Part shown: piece by piece, positions 1 through 9,285 of the stretch
Numbering within the stretch: the first letter of the stretch is position 1
How the letters are laid out: every line of letters starts with the position of its first letter
DNA from: Marinibacterium sp.
GTDB taxonomy: Bacteria > Pseudomonadota > Alphaproteobacteria > Rhodobacterales > Rhodobacteraceae
DNA: 53,335 nt
Reading direction: 5' to 3'
Assembly: GCA_025800215.1 (NCBI GenBank)
Contig: JAOXSC010000178.1
Span: 1-53,335, forward strand
Program-made: the position numbers and the translations under genes
The notes under the pieces: model-generated
Told to the model about the DNA's origin: nothing
The model's database searches: none
Seen by the model: the letters and a program-made list of their open reading frames with translations, nothing else

Positions 1-1017
1 TTCGACCTGACAATTGCCGACCGTGAATTTCTGGTTCTGCTGGGGCCGTCGGGCTGCGGCAAGACCACGACCATGCGCATGATCGCCGGTCTTGAGGACG
101 TGACCGAAGGCGAAATCCTGATCGACGGTCAGGTGGTCAACGATCTCGAGCCCAAAGACCGCGATGTGGCGATGGTGTTTCAGAGCTATGCGCTCTACCC
201 CAACATGAACGTCTATGAAAACATCCGCTTTCCGCTCAAGGTGCGCGGCATCGACCCCGCGACCCACGATGACAAGGTGCGCCGCGCCAGCGCGATGGTC
301 GAGCTGGATGAGTTCCTGCATCGCAAACCCGCCGAGCTGTCGGGCGGGCAGCGCCAGCGGGTAGCGCTGGCGCGGGCGATTGTGCGTGAACCCAACGTGT
401 TCCTGATGGACGAACCGCTGTCGAACCTGGATGCCAAGCTGCGCGTGTCCACCCGTGCACAGATCAAGAACCTCAGCCACGAACTGGCGGTCACCACGAT
501 CTATGTCACCCATGACCAGATCGAAGCCATGACCCTGGCTGACCGCGTGGTGGTGATGAAGCAGGGCGTGGTCCAGCAGGTGGGCAGCCCCACCGAAATC
601 TATGACCGGCCCGCCAATACCTTTGTGGCCAGCTTTATCGGCTCGCCCGCGATGAACCTGATGGAGGGCGATGTCACCGGCGGCGTGTTCCGCGCCGAGC
701 ATGTGGCGATCCCGGTCAGCGCCCCCGACGGGCCCATGACGCTGGGGTTTCGTGCCGAAGATGCCAGCCTAGCATCCGCACCCGATCAGGGCCAGATCAC
801 CGCGCCGATCTACACGCTCGAACTGCTGGGCGATGCGACGATGATCTCGGTCCGGGTGGGCGGCGCGCTGGTGTCGGTCAAGGCCGACAAATCCTTTCGC
901 GCCGAGATTGGCGATGCTGTGTCGTTCTCGGTGCCAACAGAAATCTGCCATCTCTTCGAAGCTGGGGGCGGTGAGCGGATCGGGGACGACCCCCAACAAC
1001 AGCCCATCCGGGCATAA
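1..1017 (+). CDS. Carbohydrate-type ABC transporter ATP-binding protein (5' end cut by window)
   Basis: This is the cytoplasmic ATPase of an ABC importer of the MalK/UgpC (CUT1) type. The frame is open from base 1, so about 20 N-terminal residues lie outside the window; 338 residues are visible. Walker A (GPSGCGKTT) falls at visible residues 16-24, followed by the Q-loop (VFQSYALYPNMNV), the ABC signature LSGGQRQR, Walker B (VFLMDEPLSNLDAK) and the H-loop (YVTHDQ). The last ~110 residues have the OB/TOBE fold character seen in sugar and polyol importers. The binding protein gene starts 48 bp downstream and the two permeases follow, so this ATPase should power that importer. An ATG at 73 is inside the Walker A region and cannot be the true start. 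Confidence 0.95.
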   Translation, partial: FDLTIADREFLVLLGPSGCGKTTTMRMIAGLEDVTEGEILIDGQVVNDLEPKDRDVAMVFQSYALYPNMNVYENIRFPLKVRGIDPATHDDKVRRASAMVELDEFLHRKPAELSGGQRQRVALARAIVREPNVFLMDEPLSNLDAKLRVSTRAQIKNLSHELAVTTIYVTHDQIEAMTLADRVVVMKQGVVQQVGSPTEIYDRPANTFVASFIGSPAMNLMEGDVTGGVFRAEHVAIPVSAPDGPMTLGFRAEDASLASAPDQGQITAPIYTLELLGDATMISVRVGGALVSVKADKSFRAEIGDAVSFSVPTEICHLFEAGGGERIGDDPQQQPIRA

Positions 1018-1065
1018 CACCGGTCCGGACGTCGACGACGGACCGTTCCTGACAGGGAGACCTAC

Positions 1066-2277
1066 ATGAAACTCAAGACGATCCTGTTCGCAGGTGCCAT
1101 GTCCATCGCTGCAAGCGGTGCCTGGGCGGCCTGTTCTTATGAAAACGAAGTCCCGCTGAAATCGCTGTCAGCCGGGTTCGAGGCCTGGAAGGCCGTCACC
1201 GATGCCATGGCCGAATGCGGCAATTTCAGCGCGTCGCTTGATCAGGAATTCCGCGAAAAGCAACCCGAAGCCTTTGCTGCCGACCCGTCGCTCTATCAGA
1301 TCGGCGGCGTTGCCAATGAAACCATGATCCCGCTGCTGAACGCTGGCACGATCCGTCCGCTGGACGATCTGGTGGCCAAATACGGCCAGGATCTGCTGCC
1401 CAATCAGCTGATCAAGGTCGATGGGAAGACCATGGCCATCGCCATGATGGTCAACGCTCAGCACCTGATGTACCGCAATGACGTTCTGGCCGAACTGGGC
1501 ATCGACGAACCCCAGACCTATGCCGATGTGCTGGCCGCCGCGGCCAAGATCAAGGACGCGGGCGTCATGGACTATCCCATCGGCGGCACGTTCAAGACCG
1601 GTTGGAACCTCGCCCAGGAATTCGTCAACATGTATATGGGCGAGGGCGGCACGTTCCTGGGCGAAGGCAACATGCCCACCATCAACAACGAAAAGGGCAT
1701 CACCGCGCTTGAGACCATGAAGGCCATGACCGAATTCATGGATCCCGAATATCTGGTTTCGGATTCGACCTATGTCCAGCAACAGTTCCAGCAGGGCAAG
1801 ATCGCGATGGCCAACCTCTGGGCCAGCCGCGCGGCTGCCATGAATGACGAAGCTGAAAGCGAAGTGGTCGGCAAGGTCACGATGGCTTCGGCGCCGATGG
1901 GATCGACGCGCCCGTCCACGACGATCTGGTGGGATGGGATCGTGCTGGCGTCGAACATGAGCGACGAAGAAGCCGATGCCGCCTTCCGCCTGGTGATGGA
2001 AGGGCTCGATGCCGATATGGTCAGCGCCAACAATGACGCGGCCGTCTGGCTCAGCCCGGCCTATACGCCGGGCGAGCTGGCCGCCGGTGCGGCGGCTTCG
2101 GCCGCGAACGGGGCAGGCCCTTACCCTGCAAGCGCCGCAATGGGCGTGCTGCACAGCGCGCTTGGAAACGGTCTGGCCGACTATCTGACCGGCGCCAAGG
2201 ATGCCGAGACCACGCTGGCCGATATCGAAGCGTCCTATATCACCGCCGCCAAAGAGGCCGGTCTGATCTCCAACTGA
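1066..2277 (+). CDS. Extracellular solute-binding protein of the ABC importer (family 1)
   Basis: A 403-residue periplasmic substrate-binding protein. It has a Sec signal peptide: basic MKLK, a hydrophobic core, and a probable cut after AWA at residue 22 just before ACSYENE. A good ribosome-binding site (GGGAGA) lies 6 nt before the ATG. Size and the pattern of the mature chain (for example ANLWASRAAAMNDEAESEV in the C-terminal half) fit the family 1 (MalE-like) binding proteins of CUT1 importers. It sits between the ATPase and the two permease genes, so it is the ligand receptor of this system. The ligand cannot be read from the sequence; the family binds oligosaccharides, sugars, polyols and glycerol-phosphate compounds. 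Confidence 0.93.
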   Translation: MKLKTILFAGAMSIAASGAWAACSYENEVPLKSLSAGFEAWKAVTDAMAECGNFSASLDQEFREKQPEAFAADPSLYQIGGVANETMIPLLNAGTIRPLDDLVAKYGQDLLPNQLIKVDGKTMAIAMMVNAQHLMYRNDVLAELGIDEPQTYADVLAAAAKIKDAGVMDYPIGGTFKTGWNLAQEFVNMYMGEGGTFLGEGNMPTINNEKGITALETMKAMTEFMDPEYLVSDSTYVQQQFQQGKIAMANLWASRAAAMNDEAESEVVGKVTMASAPMGSTRPSTTIWWDGIVLASNMSDEEADAAFRLVMEGLDADMVSANNDAAVWLSPAYTPGELAAGAAASAANGAGPYPASAAMGVLHSALGNGLADYLTGAKDAETTLADIEASYITAAKEAGLISN

Positions 2278-2362
2278 TCCACCTGGGGGAAGGCCGCGGC
2301 CTTCCCCCGTTTCCCGCCACCATCGCCGTCAGGCACATGAGAAACATGAGAAAGGCAGAGCC

Positions 2363-3385
2363 ATGAATTTCAGGACATTTGCCGCCTTTGTCGGGCCCTC
2401 TGTCTTTATGATGCTTCTCTTCATCGCGTTCCCGTTGCTGAGCGTGTTCAAGCAGAGTTTCTATATCACTCAGCCCATCTACGAGACGGTCGAGGTTGAA
2501 ACCTGCACGCCGGGCTTTCTGACCCAGACCTGTGTGACCGAACTGAAATCGCAGCCGGTGCTGGATGATGAGGGCGAAATCGTCACCCGCACCGAATTTG
2601 TCGGGCTGCAAAGCTATCGCAATGTGCTGGAACCCGAACGCGCCTGGCGCGCGGTGACAGAAGGCAACTGGTCGACCCTGTCGACGATCGACTTCTGGAA
2701 GGCGCTGCGGTTCACGCTGACCTTCACGCTGATCACACTGCCGCTGGTGCTGGGCTGTGGTCTGGGCATTGCGCTGCTGATCAACAGTGCGGCGGGGGCG
2801 ATCCGGGGGCCGGTGATCTTCGTGTCGCTGCTGCCCTTCATCATCACGCCGGTGATCGGCGCGCTGTCGATCAATTGGCTGTTTCGCGGAGACGGGATCC
2901 TGACGGCGCTTCTTGAATGGTGGCTGCAACGCGACATCGCCCTGTTCGCCCAGGCCTGGACCATCGAGATCCTGATGATGTTCTACCGTGTGTGGCACGT
3001 GGCGCCCTTTGCGGCGGTGGTGTTCTATGCCGGGCTGCAGACGGTCAACCAGGACAGCCTGGAAAGCGCGGTGATCGACGGGGCCACCCGCTGGCAGCGC
3101 CTGAAATTCATCGTGATCCCGCATCTGATGCCGCTGATCATCTTTGTGTCCATGATCCACCTGATGGACGCCTATCGCGTTTTTGAAGAAATCATCGGCT
3201 TTTCCAGCCAGGCCTATGTCATTTCGCTGCAATGGCTGACCTTTGACTATCTGGTGCCCGATCAGGCGGGCAACCGGTCGATCAGCCGGGCATCGGCCAG
3301 CGCCATGCTGACCATGATCGGGATCGTGATCCTGCTCATCCTGCCGCTGCGCCGCACCTGGCGCGATCACAAAGGGGGCCACTGA
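2363..3385 (+). CDS. ABC importer permease, MalF type
   Basis: A 340-residue inner-membrane permease. The first membrane helix is at residues ~8-30. A periplasmic stretch of ~90 residues follows, containing a short Cys pair (CTPGFLTQTC) that could form a disulfide. The remaining helices come next, with the EAA loop (ESAVIDGATRWQRLKFIVIP) that contacts the ATPase. AAGG-like bases in 'gagaaaggcagagcc' precede the ATG. The gene ends 1 bp before the second permease, indicating translational coupling. Together with the ATPase and binding protein it forms a binding-protein-dependent importer. Confidence 0.93.
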   Translation: MNFRTFAAFVGPSVFMMLLFIAFPLLSVFKQSFYITQPIYETVEVETCTPGFLTQTCVTELKSQPVLDDEGEIVTRTEFVGLQSYRNVLEPERAWRAVTEGNWSTLSTIDFWKALRFTLTFTLITLPLVLGCGLGIALLINSAAGAIRGPVIFVSLLPFIITPVIGALSINWLFRGDGILTALLEWWLQRDIALFAQAWTIEILMMFYRVWHVAPFAAVVFYAGLQTVNQDSLESAVIDGATRWQRLKFIVIPHLMPLIIFVSMIHLMDAYRVFEEIIGFSSQAYVISLQWLTFDYLVPDQAGNRSISRASASAMLTMIGIVILLILPLRRTWRDHKGGH

Positions 3386-3386
3386 C

Positions 3387-4541
3387 ATGTCTTCGCGCGC
3401 GCTTCGCCAACCGCTCAGCCTGCGGCTGACATCGGGGGTCTTTCTAGCGATCTGGTGCCTGGTGGCCGCATTCCCCATCGCCTGGATCGCGATCATGAGC
3501 GTCAAGTCCCCGGTTGACGCCTATGACAGCAATGCGCTGAACGTGATCCTGGGCCCGGCCACGCTGGCGGCGGGCAACGGGGTTTCGGTGCTGGACATCC
3601 TGTTTGGCATCGCTCTGATCTGGGGGATGGTGCGGCTGATCACGCGGGTCGTGCCGGGCCAGATCCGGTCCTATTGCGCGCCCGGACAGGAATGGGTCGG
3701 CTGGGTGATCGGGGTGCTGGTGTCGCTCTTGGTGTTCCTGCTGGCCGCGCTGGTGGTGCTGCCTGCGGTGCTTGGCGTGCTGAACCCGATGGCAGGTGCG
3801 CTTGGCCGCGATGTTCTGGGGCTGACCACCGAACATTACCGCACGGTCTGGATCGAACGCGGGTTCATCAACAATTTCCGCAACTCGCTGATCGTGACGG
3901 CGGGGGTGGTAACGGTGTCTCTGACCGTGGGCACGCTGGCAGGCTACGGGCTGGCGCGGTCGGGCTCGACGCTGGCCTTCTGGATCCTGCTGATCGCGCT
4001 GATCTTTCGCGCGCTGCCCCATTCGGTGCTGGTGGCGGGCTATCTGCCGGTCTTCATCAATTCGGCCGAATGGTTGGCGCCGATCCTTGGCGACAATGCG
4101 CCCACGCTCTATGGTAAGCCCTTTGCGGTGATCGCGGTGCTGGTGGCGATCAACCAGCCCTTTACCATCTGGATGCTGCGGTCATTCTTTCAGAACATCC
4201 CGGCCGAGCTGGACGAGGCCGCCCGCGTGGATGGCTGCAACCACTTTCAGGCGTTCCGCCGGGTGATCATGCCGGTGATGTGGCCGGGGGTGATCACCAC
4301 CGGGCTGTTCAGCTTTCTGCTGGCCTATAACGACTTTCTGGTGACCTCGTTGCTGCTGGACGCGCAGAACCAGACCATGGTCCCGGCGATTGCGGGCATG
4401 TTCAACCGCGAAACCACTACCACCGATCAGGTGGTCGCGGTGGCCGCAGCGGTGTCCATCATCGCGCCGCTTTTCTTTCTTGTGATGATCTTCCAACGCC
4501 AAATCGTCAGTGGCCTGACCGCTGGCGCAGTAAAAGGATAA
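3387..4541 (+). CDS. ABC importer permease, MalG type, with an extra membrane insertion
   Basis: The second permease, 384 residues, clearly longer than the usual ~275-300 of MalG-type subunits. After the first helix (residues ~12-33) there is an insertion of ~110 residues. It contains two additional hydrophobic segments (around VLDILFGIALIWGMVRLI and VIGVLVSLLVFLLAALVVLP). The canonical core then resumes at the NNFRNSLIVT segment. The EAA loop (LDEAARVDGCNHFQAFRRVIMP) is intact, so ATPase coupling should be normal. Spacing to the previous gene is 1 bp, and the next ATG follows the stop after 1 bp. The role of the insertion is unknown. Confidence 0.92.
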   Translation: MSSRALRQPLSLRLTSGVFLAIWCLVAAFPIAWIAIMSVKSPVDAYDSNALNVILGPATLAAGNGVSVLDILFGIALIWGMVRLITRVVPGQIRSYCAPGQEWVGWVIGVLVSLLVFLLAALVVLPAVLGVLNPMAGALGRDVLGLTTEHYRTVWIERGFINNFRNSLIVTAGVVTVSLTVGTLAGYGLARSGSTLAFWILLIALIFRALPHSVLVAGYLPVFINSAEWLAPILGDNAPTLYGKPFAVIAVLVAINQPFTIWMLRSFFQNIPAELDEAARVDGCNHFQAFRRVIMPVMWPGVITTGLFSFLLAYNDFLVTSLLLDAQNQTMVPAIAGMFNRETTTTDQVVAVAAAVSIIAPLFFLVMIFQRQIVSGLTAGAVKG

Positions 4542-4542
4542 T

Positions 4543-5076
4543 ATGATGAAGGGTTCCCGCCCCGAACAGGCTGTTCTGACCCGCGACACCGACATGTCCA
4601 AGACCGACGACACGCGCCGCGTGATCGAAACCATGGTCGACGGGCTGAACGATCACCGCATCGACGACATTGGCGAATTCTTTTCCCAGGGCTTTCGCTG
4701 GATGGGCAATCAGGGCTGCGGCACCAAGACCGGTCTGAAGGAATTTCAGGACAACTGGCAGCGCCCCTTTCAGGCGGCGTTTTCCGACAAGACCTGCATT
4801 GATGAAGCGCGCCTTTACATGGGCGAATGGGCCGCTGCCTTTGGGCGGCAAGAGGCAACGCATTCGGGCGAATTTCTGGGCATCCCGGCCACCGGCAAAC
4901 GGGTTGAAATCCGTTACATGGATTTCTGGAAAGTGGTCGATGGCAAGATCGTCGACAATTGGGTGAACGTGGATTTTGCCCATGTCGCCGCACAGCTGGG
5001 TGTGGACCTGTTCAACGGTGAAGGCTGGGAAGCCTTTGACCGGGGCGAAAAGATCGCGCCCCGTCCCGACAAGTAA
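4543..5076 (+). CDS. NTF2/SnoaL-like protein (ester cyclase family)
   Basis: A 177-residue cytoplasmic protein with one cone-shaped NTF2-like domain. The body shows repeated aromatic and glycine positions typical of SnoaL-like proteins, including a segment ending in [20 protein letters not shown]. Proteins of this fold act as cyclases, isomerases, dehydratases or small-molecule binders, so no reaction can be assigned. ATGs at 4543 and 4546 follow the permease stop at once. A third ATG at 4594 (MSKTDDT) starts nearer the conserved domain and may be the real start. Two further genes in the same operon carry tandem copies of this domain, which suggests they act in the same pathway. Confidence 0.85.
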   Translation: MMKGSRPEQAVLTRDTDMSKTDDTRRVIETMVDGLNDHRIDDIGEFFSQGFRWMGNQGCGTKTGLKEFQDNWQRPFQAAFSDKTCIDEARLYMGEWAAAFGRQEATHSGEFLGIPATGKRVEIRYMDFWKVVDGKIVDNWVNVDFAHVAAQLGVDLFNGEGWEAFDRGEKIAPRPDK

Positions 5077-5087
5077 GGATCACGACA

Positions 5088-6419
5088 ATGGCAATCGAAT
5101 ATCTCAAACGCGGCAAATCCGATGCCGACCGGGCCGAAGATGACGCCAAGACCCGCGCCGTGGTCGAAGCCACGCTGACCGACATCGAAACTCGTGGCGA
5201 TGCCGCCGTGCGCGAGCTGAGCGAGAAGTTCGACAGCTATTCGCCCGCCTCGTTCCGCCTGTCACAGGACGAGATCGACGATCTGATCGGCCAGCTCAGC
5301 GCGCGCGAACTGGCGGACATCAAATTCGCCCAGGAGCAGGTGCGCAACTTTGCCCAGGCGCAGCGCGACTCGATGCTGGATATCGAGGTCGAAACCCTGC
5401 CCGGCGTCATCCTGGGGCACAAGAACATCCCCGTGCAATCGGTCGGCTGCTATGTGCCCGGCGGCAAGTTTCCGATGGTCGCATCGGCGCATATGTCGGT
5501 GGCCACCGCCGCCGTGGCAGGCGTGCCGCGCATCATTGCCTGCACGCCGCCCTTTCAGGGCAAGCCCAACCCGGCGGTGATCGCCGCGATGCATCTGGGT
5601 GGCGCGCATGAGATCTATGTCATGGGCGGCATTCAGGCGATCGGCGCCATGGCGCTTGGGACCGAGACCATTGACCCGGTGCATATGCTGGTGGGGCCGG
5701 GCAACGCCTTTGTTGCCGAAGCCAAACGGCAGCTCTTTGGCCGGGTGGGGATCGACCTTTTTGCCGGGCCCACCGAAACCATGGTGATCGCCGACGACAC
5801 GGCGGCGGATGCCGAGCTCTGCGCCACCGACCTGCTGGGGCAGGCCGAGCATGGCTATAACTCGCCCGCCGTTCTGGTCACCAATTCGCACCGGCTGGCC
5901 CAGGACACGCTGTCGGAAATCGACCGCCTGCTGGGGATCCTGCCCACCGCCGACACCGCGAAAGTGTCCTGGGCTGACTATGGCGAGGTGATCGTCTGCG
6001 ACACCTATGACGAAATGCTGGCCGTGGCTGATGACATTGCGTCGGAACATGTGCAGGTGATGACCGATCGCGATGACTGGTTCCTCGACAACATGACCTG
6101 CTATGGCGCGCTGTTTCTGGGGCCGCGCACCAATGTGTCGAACGGTGACAAGGTGATCGGCACCAACCACACGCTGCCCACCAAAAAGGCCGGGCGCTAT
6201 ACCGGGGGGCTCTGGGTCGGCAAATACCTCAAGACCCACAGCTATCAGAAGATCCTCACGGACGAGGCCGCAACCCTGATCGGTGAATACGGGTCGCGCC
6301 TGTGCATGCTCGAAGGGTTTGTGGGCCATGCCGAGCAATGCAATCTGCGCGTGCGCCGCTATGGGGGCGTCAACGTCCCCTATGGCGCAGCGGCCCCCTA
6401 TCGGGACGCCGCCGAATGA
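5088..6419 (+). CDS. HisD-family NAD-dependent dehydrogenase, HpsN-like
   Basis: A 443-residue zinc-dependent alcohol-to-acid dehydrogenase of the histidinol dehydrogenase family. The expected active-site set can be seen: Q252 and H255 (GQAEH), E320-H321 (ASEHVQ), D354 ([10 protein letters not shown]) and H414 (GHAEQ), matching the zinc ligands and catalytic Glu-His pair of HisD. No other histidine-biosynthesis gene is near. The sequence resembles the Roseobacter HpsN branch, known to oxidise (R)-2,3-dihydroxypropanesulfonate to sulfolactate in two NAD steps. Without sulfolyase genes here, the substrate is open; a primary alcohol from the imported compound is likely. AAGGA precedes the ATG, and the stop overlaps the next start by 4 bp. 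Confidence 0.9.
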   Translation: MAIEYLKRGKSDADRAEDDAKTRAVVEATLTDIETRGDAAVRELSEKFDSYSPASFRLSQDEIDDLIGQLSARELADIKFAQEQVRNFAQAQRDSMLDIEVETLPGVILGHKNIPVQSVGCYVPGGKFPMVASAHMSVATAAVAGVPRIIACTPPFQGKPNPAVIAAMHLGGAHEIYVMGGIQAIGAMALGTETIDPVHMLVGPGNAFVAEAKRQLFGRVGIDLFAGPTETMVIADDTAADAELCATDLLGQAEHGYNSPAVLVTNSHRLAQDTLSEIDRLLGILPTADTAKVSWADYGEVIVCDTYDEMLAVADDIASEHVQVMTDRDDWFLDNMTCYGALFLGPRTNVSNGDKVIGTNHTLPTKKAGRYTGGLWVGKYLKTHSYQKILTDEAATLIGEYGSRLCMLEGFVGHAEQCNLRVRRYGGVNVPYGAAAPYRDAAE

Positions 6420-7471
6420 AGGACGCCCATACACAGCACAAAGCCCTGATCGCGCCGGTCAGGGCGGCTATGTATGATTTCAGCGAAACGGGTGTGCGGC
6501 AGGCGCTGGCCAAGGTCAGCGCCCCGGATGCCCTGTTTCGGCTGTGCCATCCATTTGGCGACAGCACAGGCAGCGATGCGTATTTTGACAGCGCGTTTAA
6601 GGGTCTGCTGGACGCATGGCCCGACATTGAGAGGCGTGACTATATCGTCATGGCCGGGCCCGATGAGCATGGCGCGGATTGGGTCGGCTGCGGCGGGTAT
6701 TACACCGGCACCTTCACCGGGCCGTGGCTGGATATTCCGCCCACCGGTCATCAGGTGACGATGCGGTTCCATGAATTCTATCGCTTTGCCGGTGGCAAGA
6801 TCGTCGAGATGCAGGCGCTGTGGGACATCCCCGAGGTGATGATGCAGGCCAATGCCTGGCCCATGGCCCCCAGCCTGGGGCGCGAATGGCATGTGCCGGG
6901 CCCGGCGACGCAAGACGGGCTGGTGTCGGGGCCGTATGATGCGGCCAGGGGCCAGCAGGCATGCCAGCACATCATCGACATGCTCGAACATCTGAAAAAG
7001 CACCCGTCAGAAGGCGGCCCCGAGGTGATGGAGATGGACCGGTTCTGGCACCCGCGCATGAACTGGTACGGGCCTTCGGGCATCGGCACCGGGCGCGGCA
7101 TCGCGGGCTTTCGCCACTGGCACCAGATCCCGTTTCTGAACGGAATGCCCGATCGTGGCCGCTATGCGGATGACATCACCTATCATTTCTTTGGCGATGG
7201 CGACTATGCCGCTGTCACCGGCTGGCCTAACATGATCCAGACCGTCAGCCATGATGGCTGGATGGGCATCGCGCCCTCGGGTCGGCGGATCACCATGCGC
7301 AGTCTGGATTTCTGGCGGCTGGAACAGGGGCGCATCCGCGAAAACTGGGTGCTGGTGGATCTGCTGGACGCCTATCGCCAGCTTGGCGTGGATGTCTTTG
7401 CCCGCCTGCGCGAATTCAACAAGGCCCGCAATCTGGGGCCGATCGACCTGCCCGATGGACTAAGCTCATGA
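6416..7471 (+). CDS. Tandem NTF2/SnoaL-like protein (two domains)
   Basis: A 351-residue protein with two consecutive SnoaL-like domains, roughly residues 20-150 and 185-335. Each ends in a similar strand pattern: [20 protein letters not shown] in the first and a segment ending [18 protein letters not shown] in the second. I chose the ATG at 6416 because it overlaps the dehydrogenase stop as ATGA. An earlier ATG at 6302 would bury 38 unrelated residues inside the upstream gene. The stop overlaps the SDR start by 4 bp. The fold suggests an isomerase, cyclase or lyase acting on a pathway intermediate, but the catalytic residues cannot be named from sequence alone. Confidence 0.85.
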   Translation: MKDAHTQHKALIAPVRAAMYDFSETGVRQALAKVSAPDALFRLCHPFGDSTGSDAYFDSAFKGLLDAWPDIERRDYIVMAGPDEHGADWVGCGGYYTGTFTGPWLDIPPTGHQVTMRFHEFYRFAGGKIVEMQALWDIPEVMMQANAWPMAPSLGREWHVPGPATQDGLVSGPYDAARGQQACQHIIDMLEHLKKHPSEGGPEVMEMDRFWHPRMNWYGPSGIGTGRGIAGFRHWHQIPFLNGMPDRGRYADDITYHFFGDGDYAAVTGWPNMIQTVSHDGWMGIAPSGRRITMRSLDFWRLEQGRIRENWVLVDLLDAYRQLGVDVFARLREFNKARNLGPIDLPDGLSS

Positions 7472-8232
7472 CCCAATTGCCCACCCCTCCGTCCTTTTCG
7501 TTGCAAGGCCGTACCGCGCTGGTCACTGGCGCGTCTTCGGGCATCGGGCAGGGCTGCGCGGTGGCGCTGGCCCAGGCCGGGGCGCATGTGGTCTGTGCCG
7601 CGCGCGGGGCCGAGCGTCTGGCCGACACGGTTGCCGCCTTGCAGGCTCAGGGCTGGTCCGCTGAAGGACTGCCGCTGGACCAGGGCGATCTGGAGGCGCT
7701 GGAGCAGGTGTTTGCGGCGCGGGCCTTTGACGTCGTTGTCAATTCCGCCGGGCTGGCGCGCCACGGCCCGGCCACCGAAACCACGCCCGCCGATTTCGAT
7801 GCGGTGACCCATGTGAACCTGCGGTCTGCCTATTTCCTGTCGGCCTATGCGGCGCGCGCCTTGATGGCGGCCGGACGGCCGGGGTCGATCATCCATATTT
7901 CCAGCCAGATGGGCCATGTGGGCGGGATTGACCGTGCGGTCTATTGCGCCACCAAACACGGGCTTGAAGGGATGGTCAAAGCCATGGCCATCGAATGGGG
8001 CAAGGTCGGGATCCGCATCAACACGATATGCCCCACATTCATCCGCACGCCGCTGACGCAATCCACCTTTGACAACCCCGAGCGGGCGGCCTGGGTGCTC
8101 GACAAGATCAAGCTGGGCCGCGTGGGCGAAGTGTCCGACATCATGGGCGCGGTCAGCTATCTGGCCAGCGATGCCTCGGCCATGGTCACCGGCACGTCCA
8201 TGCTGATAGATGGCGGCTGGACGGCGGATTAG
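7468..8232 (+). CDS. Short-chain dehydrogenase/reductase (SDR)
   Basis: A 254-residue classical SDR. It has the nucleotide-binding TGASSGIG motif at residues ~20-27, the NSAG motif, the catalytic Ser in HISSQMG, and the YCATK (Tyr-x3-Lys) pair. The end of the second strand carries Arg (CAARGAERL) and no acidic residue, which is more often seen in NADP users. The C-terminus keeps the usual SDR ending (MLIDGGW). It is translationally coupled to the preceding NTF2-like gene by ATGA. With the HpsN-like dehydrogenase it gives the operon two separate oxidation or reduction steps on an alcohol or ketone. Confidence 0.93.
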   Translation: MTQLPTPPSFSLQGRTALVTGASSGIGQGCAVALAQAGAHVVCAARGAERLADTVAALQAQGWSAEGLPLDQGDLEALEQVFAARAFDVVVNSAGLARHGPATETTPADFDAVTHVNLRSAYFLSAYAARALMAAGRPGSIIHISSQMGHVGGIDRAVYCATKHGLEGMVKAMAIEWGKVGIRINTICPTFIRTPLTQSTFDNPERAAWVLDKIKLGRVGEVSDIMGAVSYLASDASAMVTGTSMLIDGGWTAD

Positions 8233-8241
8233 GGGGATCAG

Positions 8242-9285
8242 ATGGCTGAAAAGGTCACATCACTGCAGGTGGCTCAGCGTGCGGGCGTCAGCCAGTCGGC
8301 GGTCAGCCGGGTGTTCACGCCCGGCGCTTCGGTCAGCCAAAAGACGCAGGACAAGGTGCGCAAAGCCGCCGCCGAGCTGGGCTATCGCCCCAACGTGCTG
8401 GCCCGGGCCATGGTGTCGGGCAAAAGCCGGATCATCGGTCTGGTGGTGGGCTATCTCGACAATTACTTTTACCCCGAAGCGCTGGAAAAACTGTCCAACG
8501 CGCTGCAGGAGCGCGGCTATCACGTGCTGATCTTCATGGCGTCGCGCTCGGCGGGGAATATCGACACGGTGATGGAAGAGATCCTCGACTATCAGGTCGA
8601 TGGCGTCATTCTGGCCTCTGTGCCCATGTCATCGGACATTGCCACGCGCTGCCAGCAGGCCGGGGTGCCGGTTGTGCTGTTCAACCGCAGCCAGGACGCA
8701 GATGGCATCACATCGGTCACCTCTGACAACTATGCGGGCGGGCGCAAGGTCGCCGAATTTCTGCTGGCAGGCGGGCACCGGCGGATCGGCTATATCGCCG
8801 GCTGGCAGGGGGCATCGACCCAGCGGGATCGCGAAACCGGGTTCCGGGCCGCGCTGCGCGAAGGCGGGCAGGACATTGTTGCCCATGGCACGGGCGAATT
8901 TCACACCGAAGACGCGCGCGCCGCCGCCCGAACCATGTTCGATGTCAGCCCCGACCTGCGCCCCGATGCGGTGTTTGTGGCCAATGATCACATGGCCTTT
9001 GCCGTGATGGATGTGCTGCGCTTTGAGCTGGGCCTGCGCGTGCCCGAAGATGTATCGGTCGTGGGCTATGATGACGTGCCGCCCGCCGCCTGGCCCGCCT
9101 ATAACCTGACCACGATCCGACAGCGCGCCAATCTGATGGTGGCCGAAACCGTCGACGCGCTTTTTGACCATATCGACAGCCCCAGCAACGCAACCCCGCG
9201 CAAAGTGGCCATCGACGGCCCGCTGATCGTGCGCGGGTCCGCGCGGCTGCCTGCGGGCTGGGCTTTGCAAAGGACAGTGACATGA
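8242..9285 (+). CDS. LacI-family transcriptional regulator
   Basis: A 347-residue repressor-type regulator. The N-terminal LacI helix-turn-helix (TSLQVAQRAGVSQSAVSRVF) and hinge region (to ~residue 60) are followed by a periplasmic-binding-protein-like effector domain (residues ~62-340). A strong GGGGGA ribosome-binding site lies just before the ATG. The gene lies inside the catabolic operon, between the SDR and a tandem NTF2 gene, with an ATGA overlap at its 3' end. It therefore most likely senses the substrate or a phosphorylated or oxidised derivative and controls the operon promoter, which would be left of the window. No palindromic operator could be identified inside the window for it. 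Confidence 0.93.
   Translation: MAEKVTSLQVAQRAGVSQSAVSRVFTPGASVSQKTQDKVRKAAAELGYRPNVLARAMVSGKSRIIGLVVGYLDNYFYPEALEKLSNALQERGYHVLIFMASRSAGNIDTVMEEILDYQVDGVILASVPMSSDIATRCQQAGVPVVLFNRSQDADGITSVTSDNYAGGRKVAEFLLAGGHRRIGYIAGWQGASTQRDRETGFRAALREGGQDIVAHGTGEFHTEDARAAARTMFDVSPDLRPDAVFVANDHMAFAVMDVLRFELGLRVPEDVSVVGYDDVPPAAWPAYNLTTIRQRANLMVAETVDALFDHIDSPSNATPRKVAIDGPLIVRGSARLPAGWALQRTVT

Noticed and set aside
1168-2154. Long open reading frame antisense to the binding-protein gene
   Set aside because: It follows the third-position GC bias of the real gene, has no ribosome-binding site and no recognisable domain. The same applies to antisense frames at 2240-3505, 5262-6434, 10139-11608 and 15584-16873.
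6302-6415. Earlier ATG for the tandem NTF2 gene
   Set aside because: It would add 38 residues inside the dehydrogenase gene with Arg-rich, shadow-like composition; the ATGA overlap at 6416 is the better start.
5088-8232. Assigning a complete sulfopropanediol (DHPS) pathway
   Set aside because: Only the HpsN-like enzyme and one SDR are present. No sulfolactate lyase, sulfonate exporter or other pathway gene is visible.
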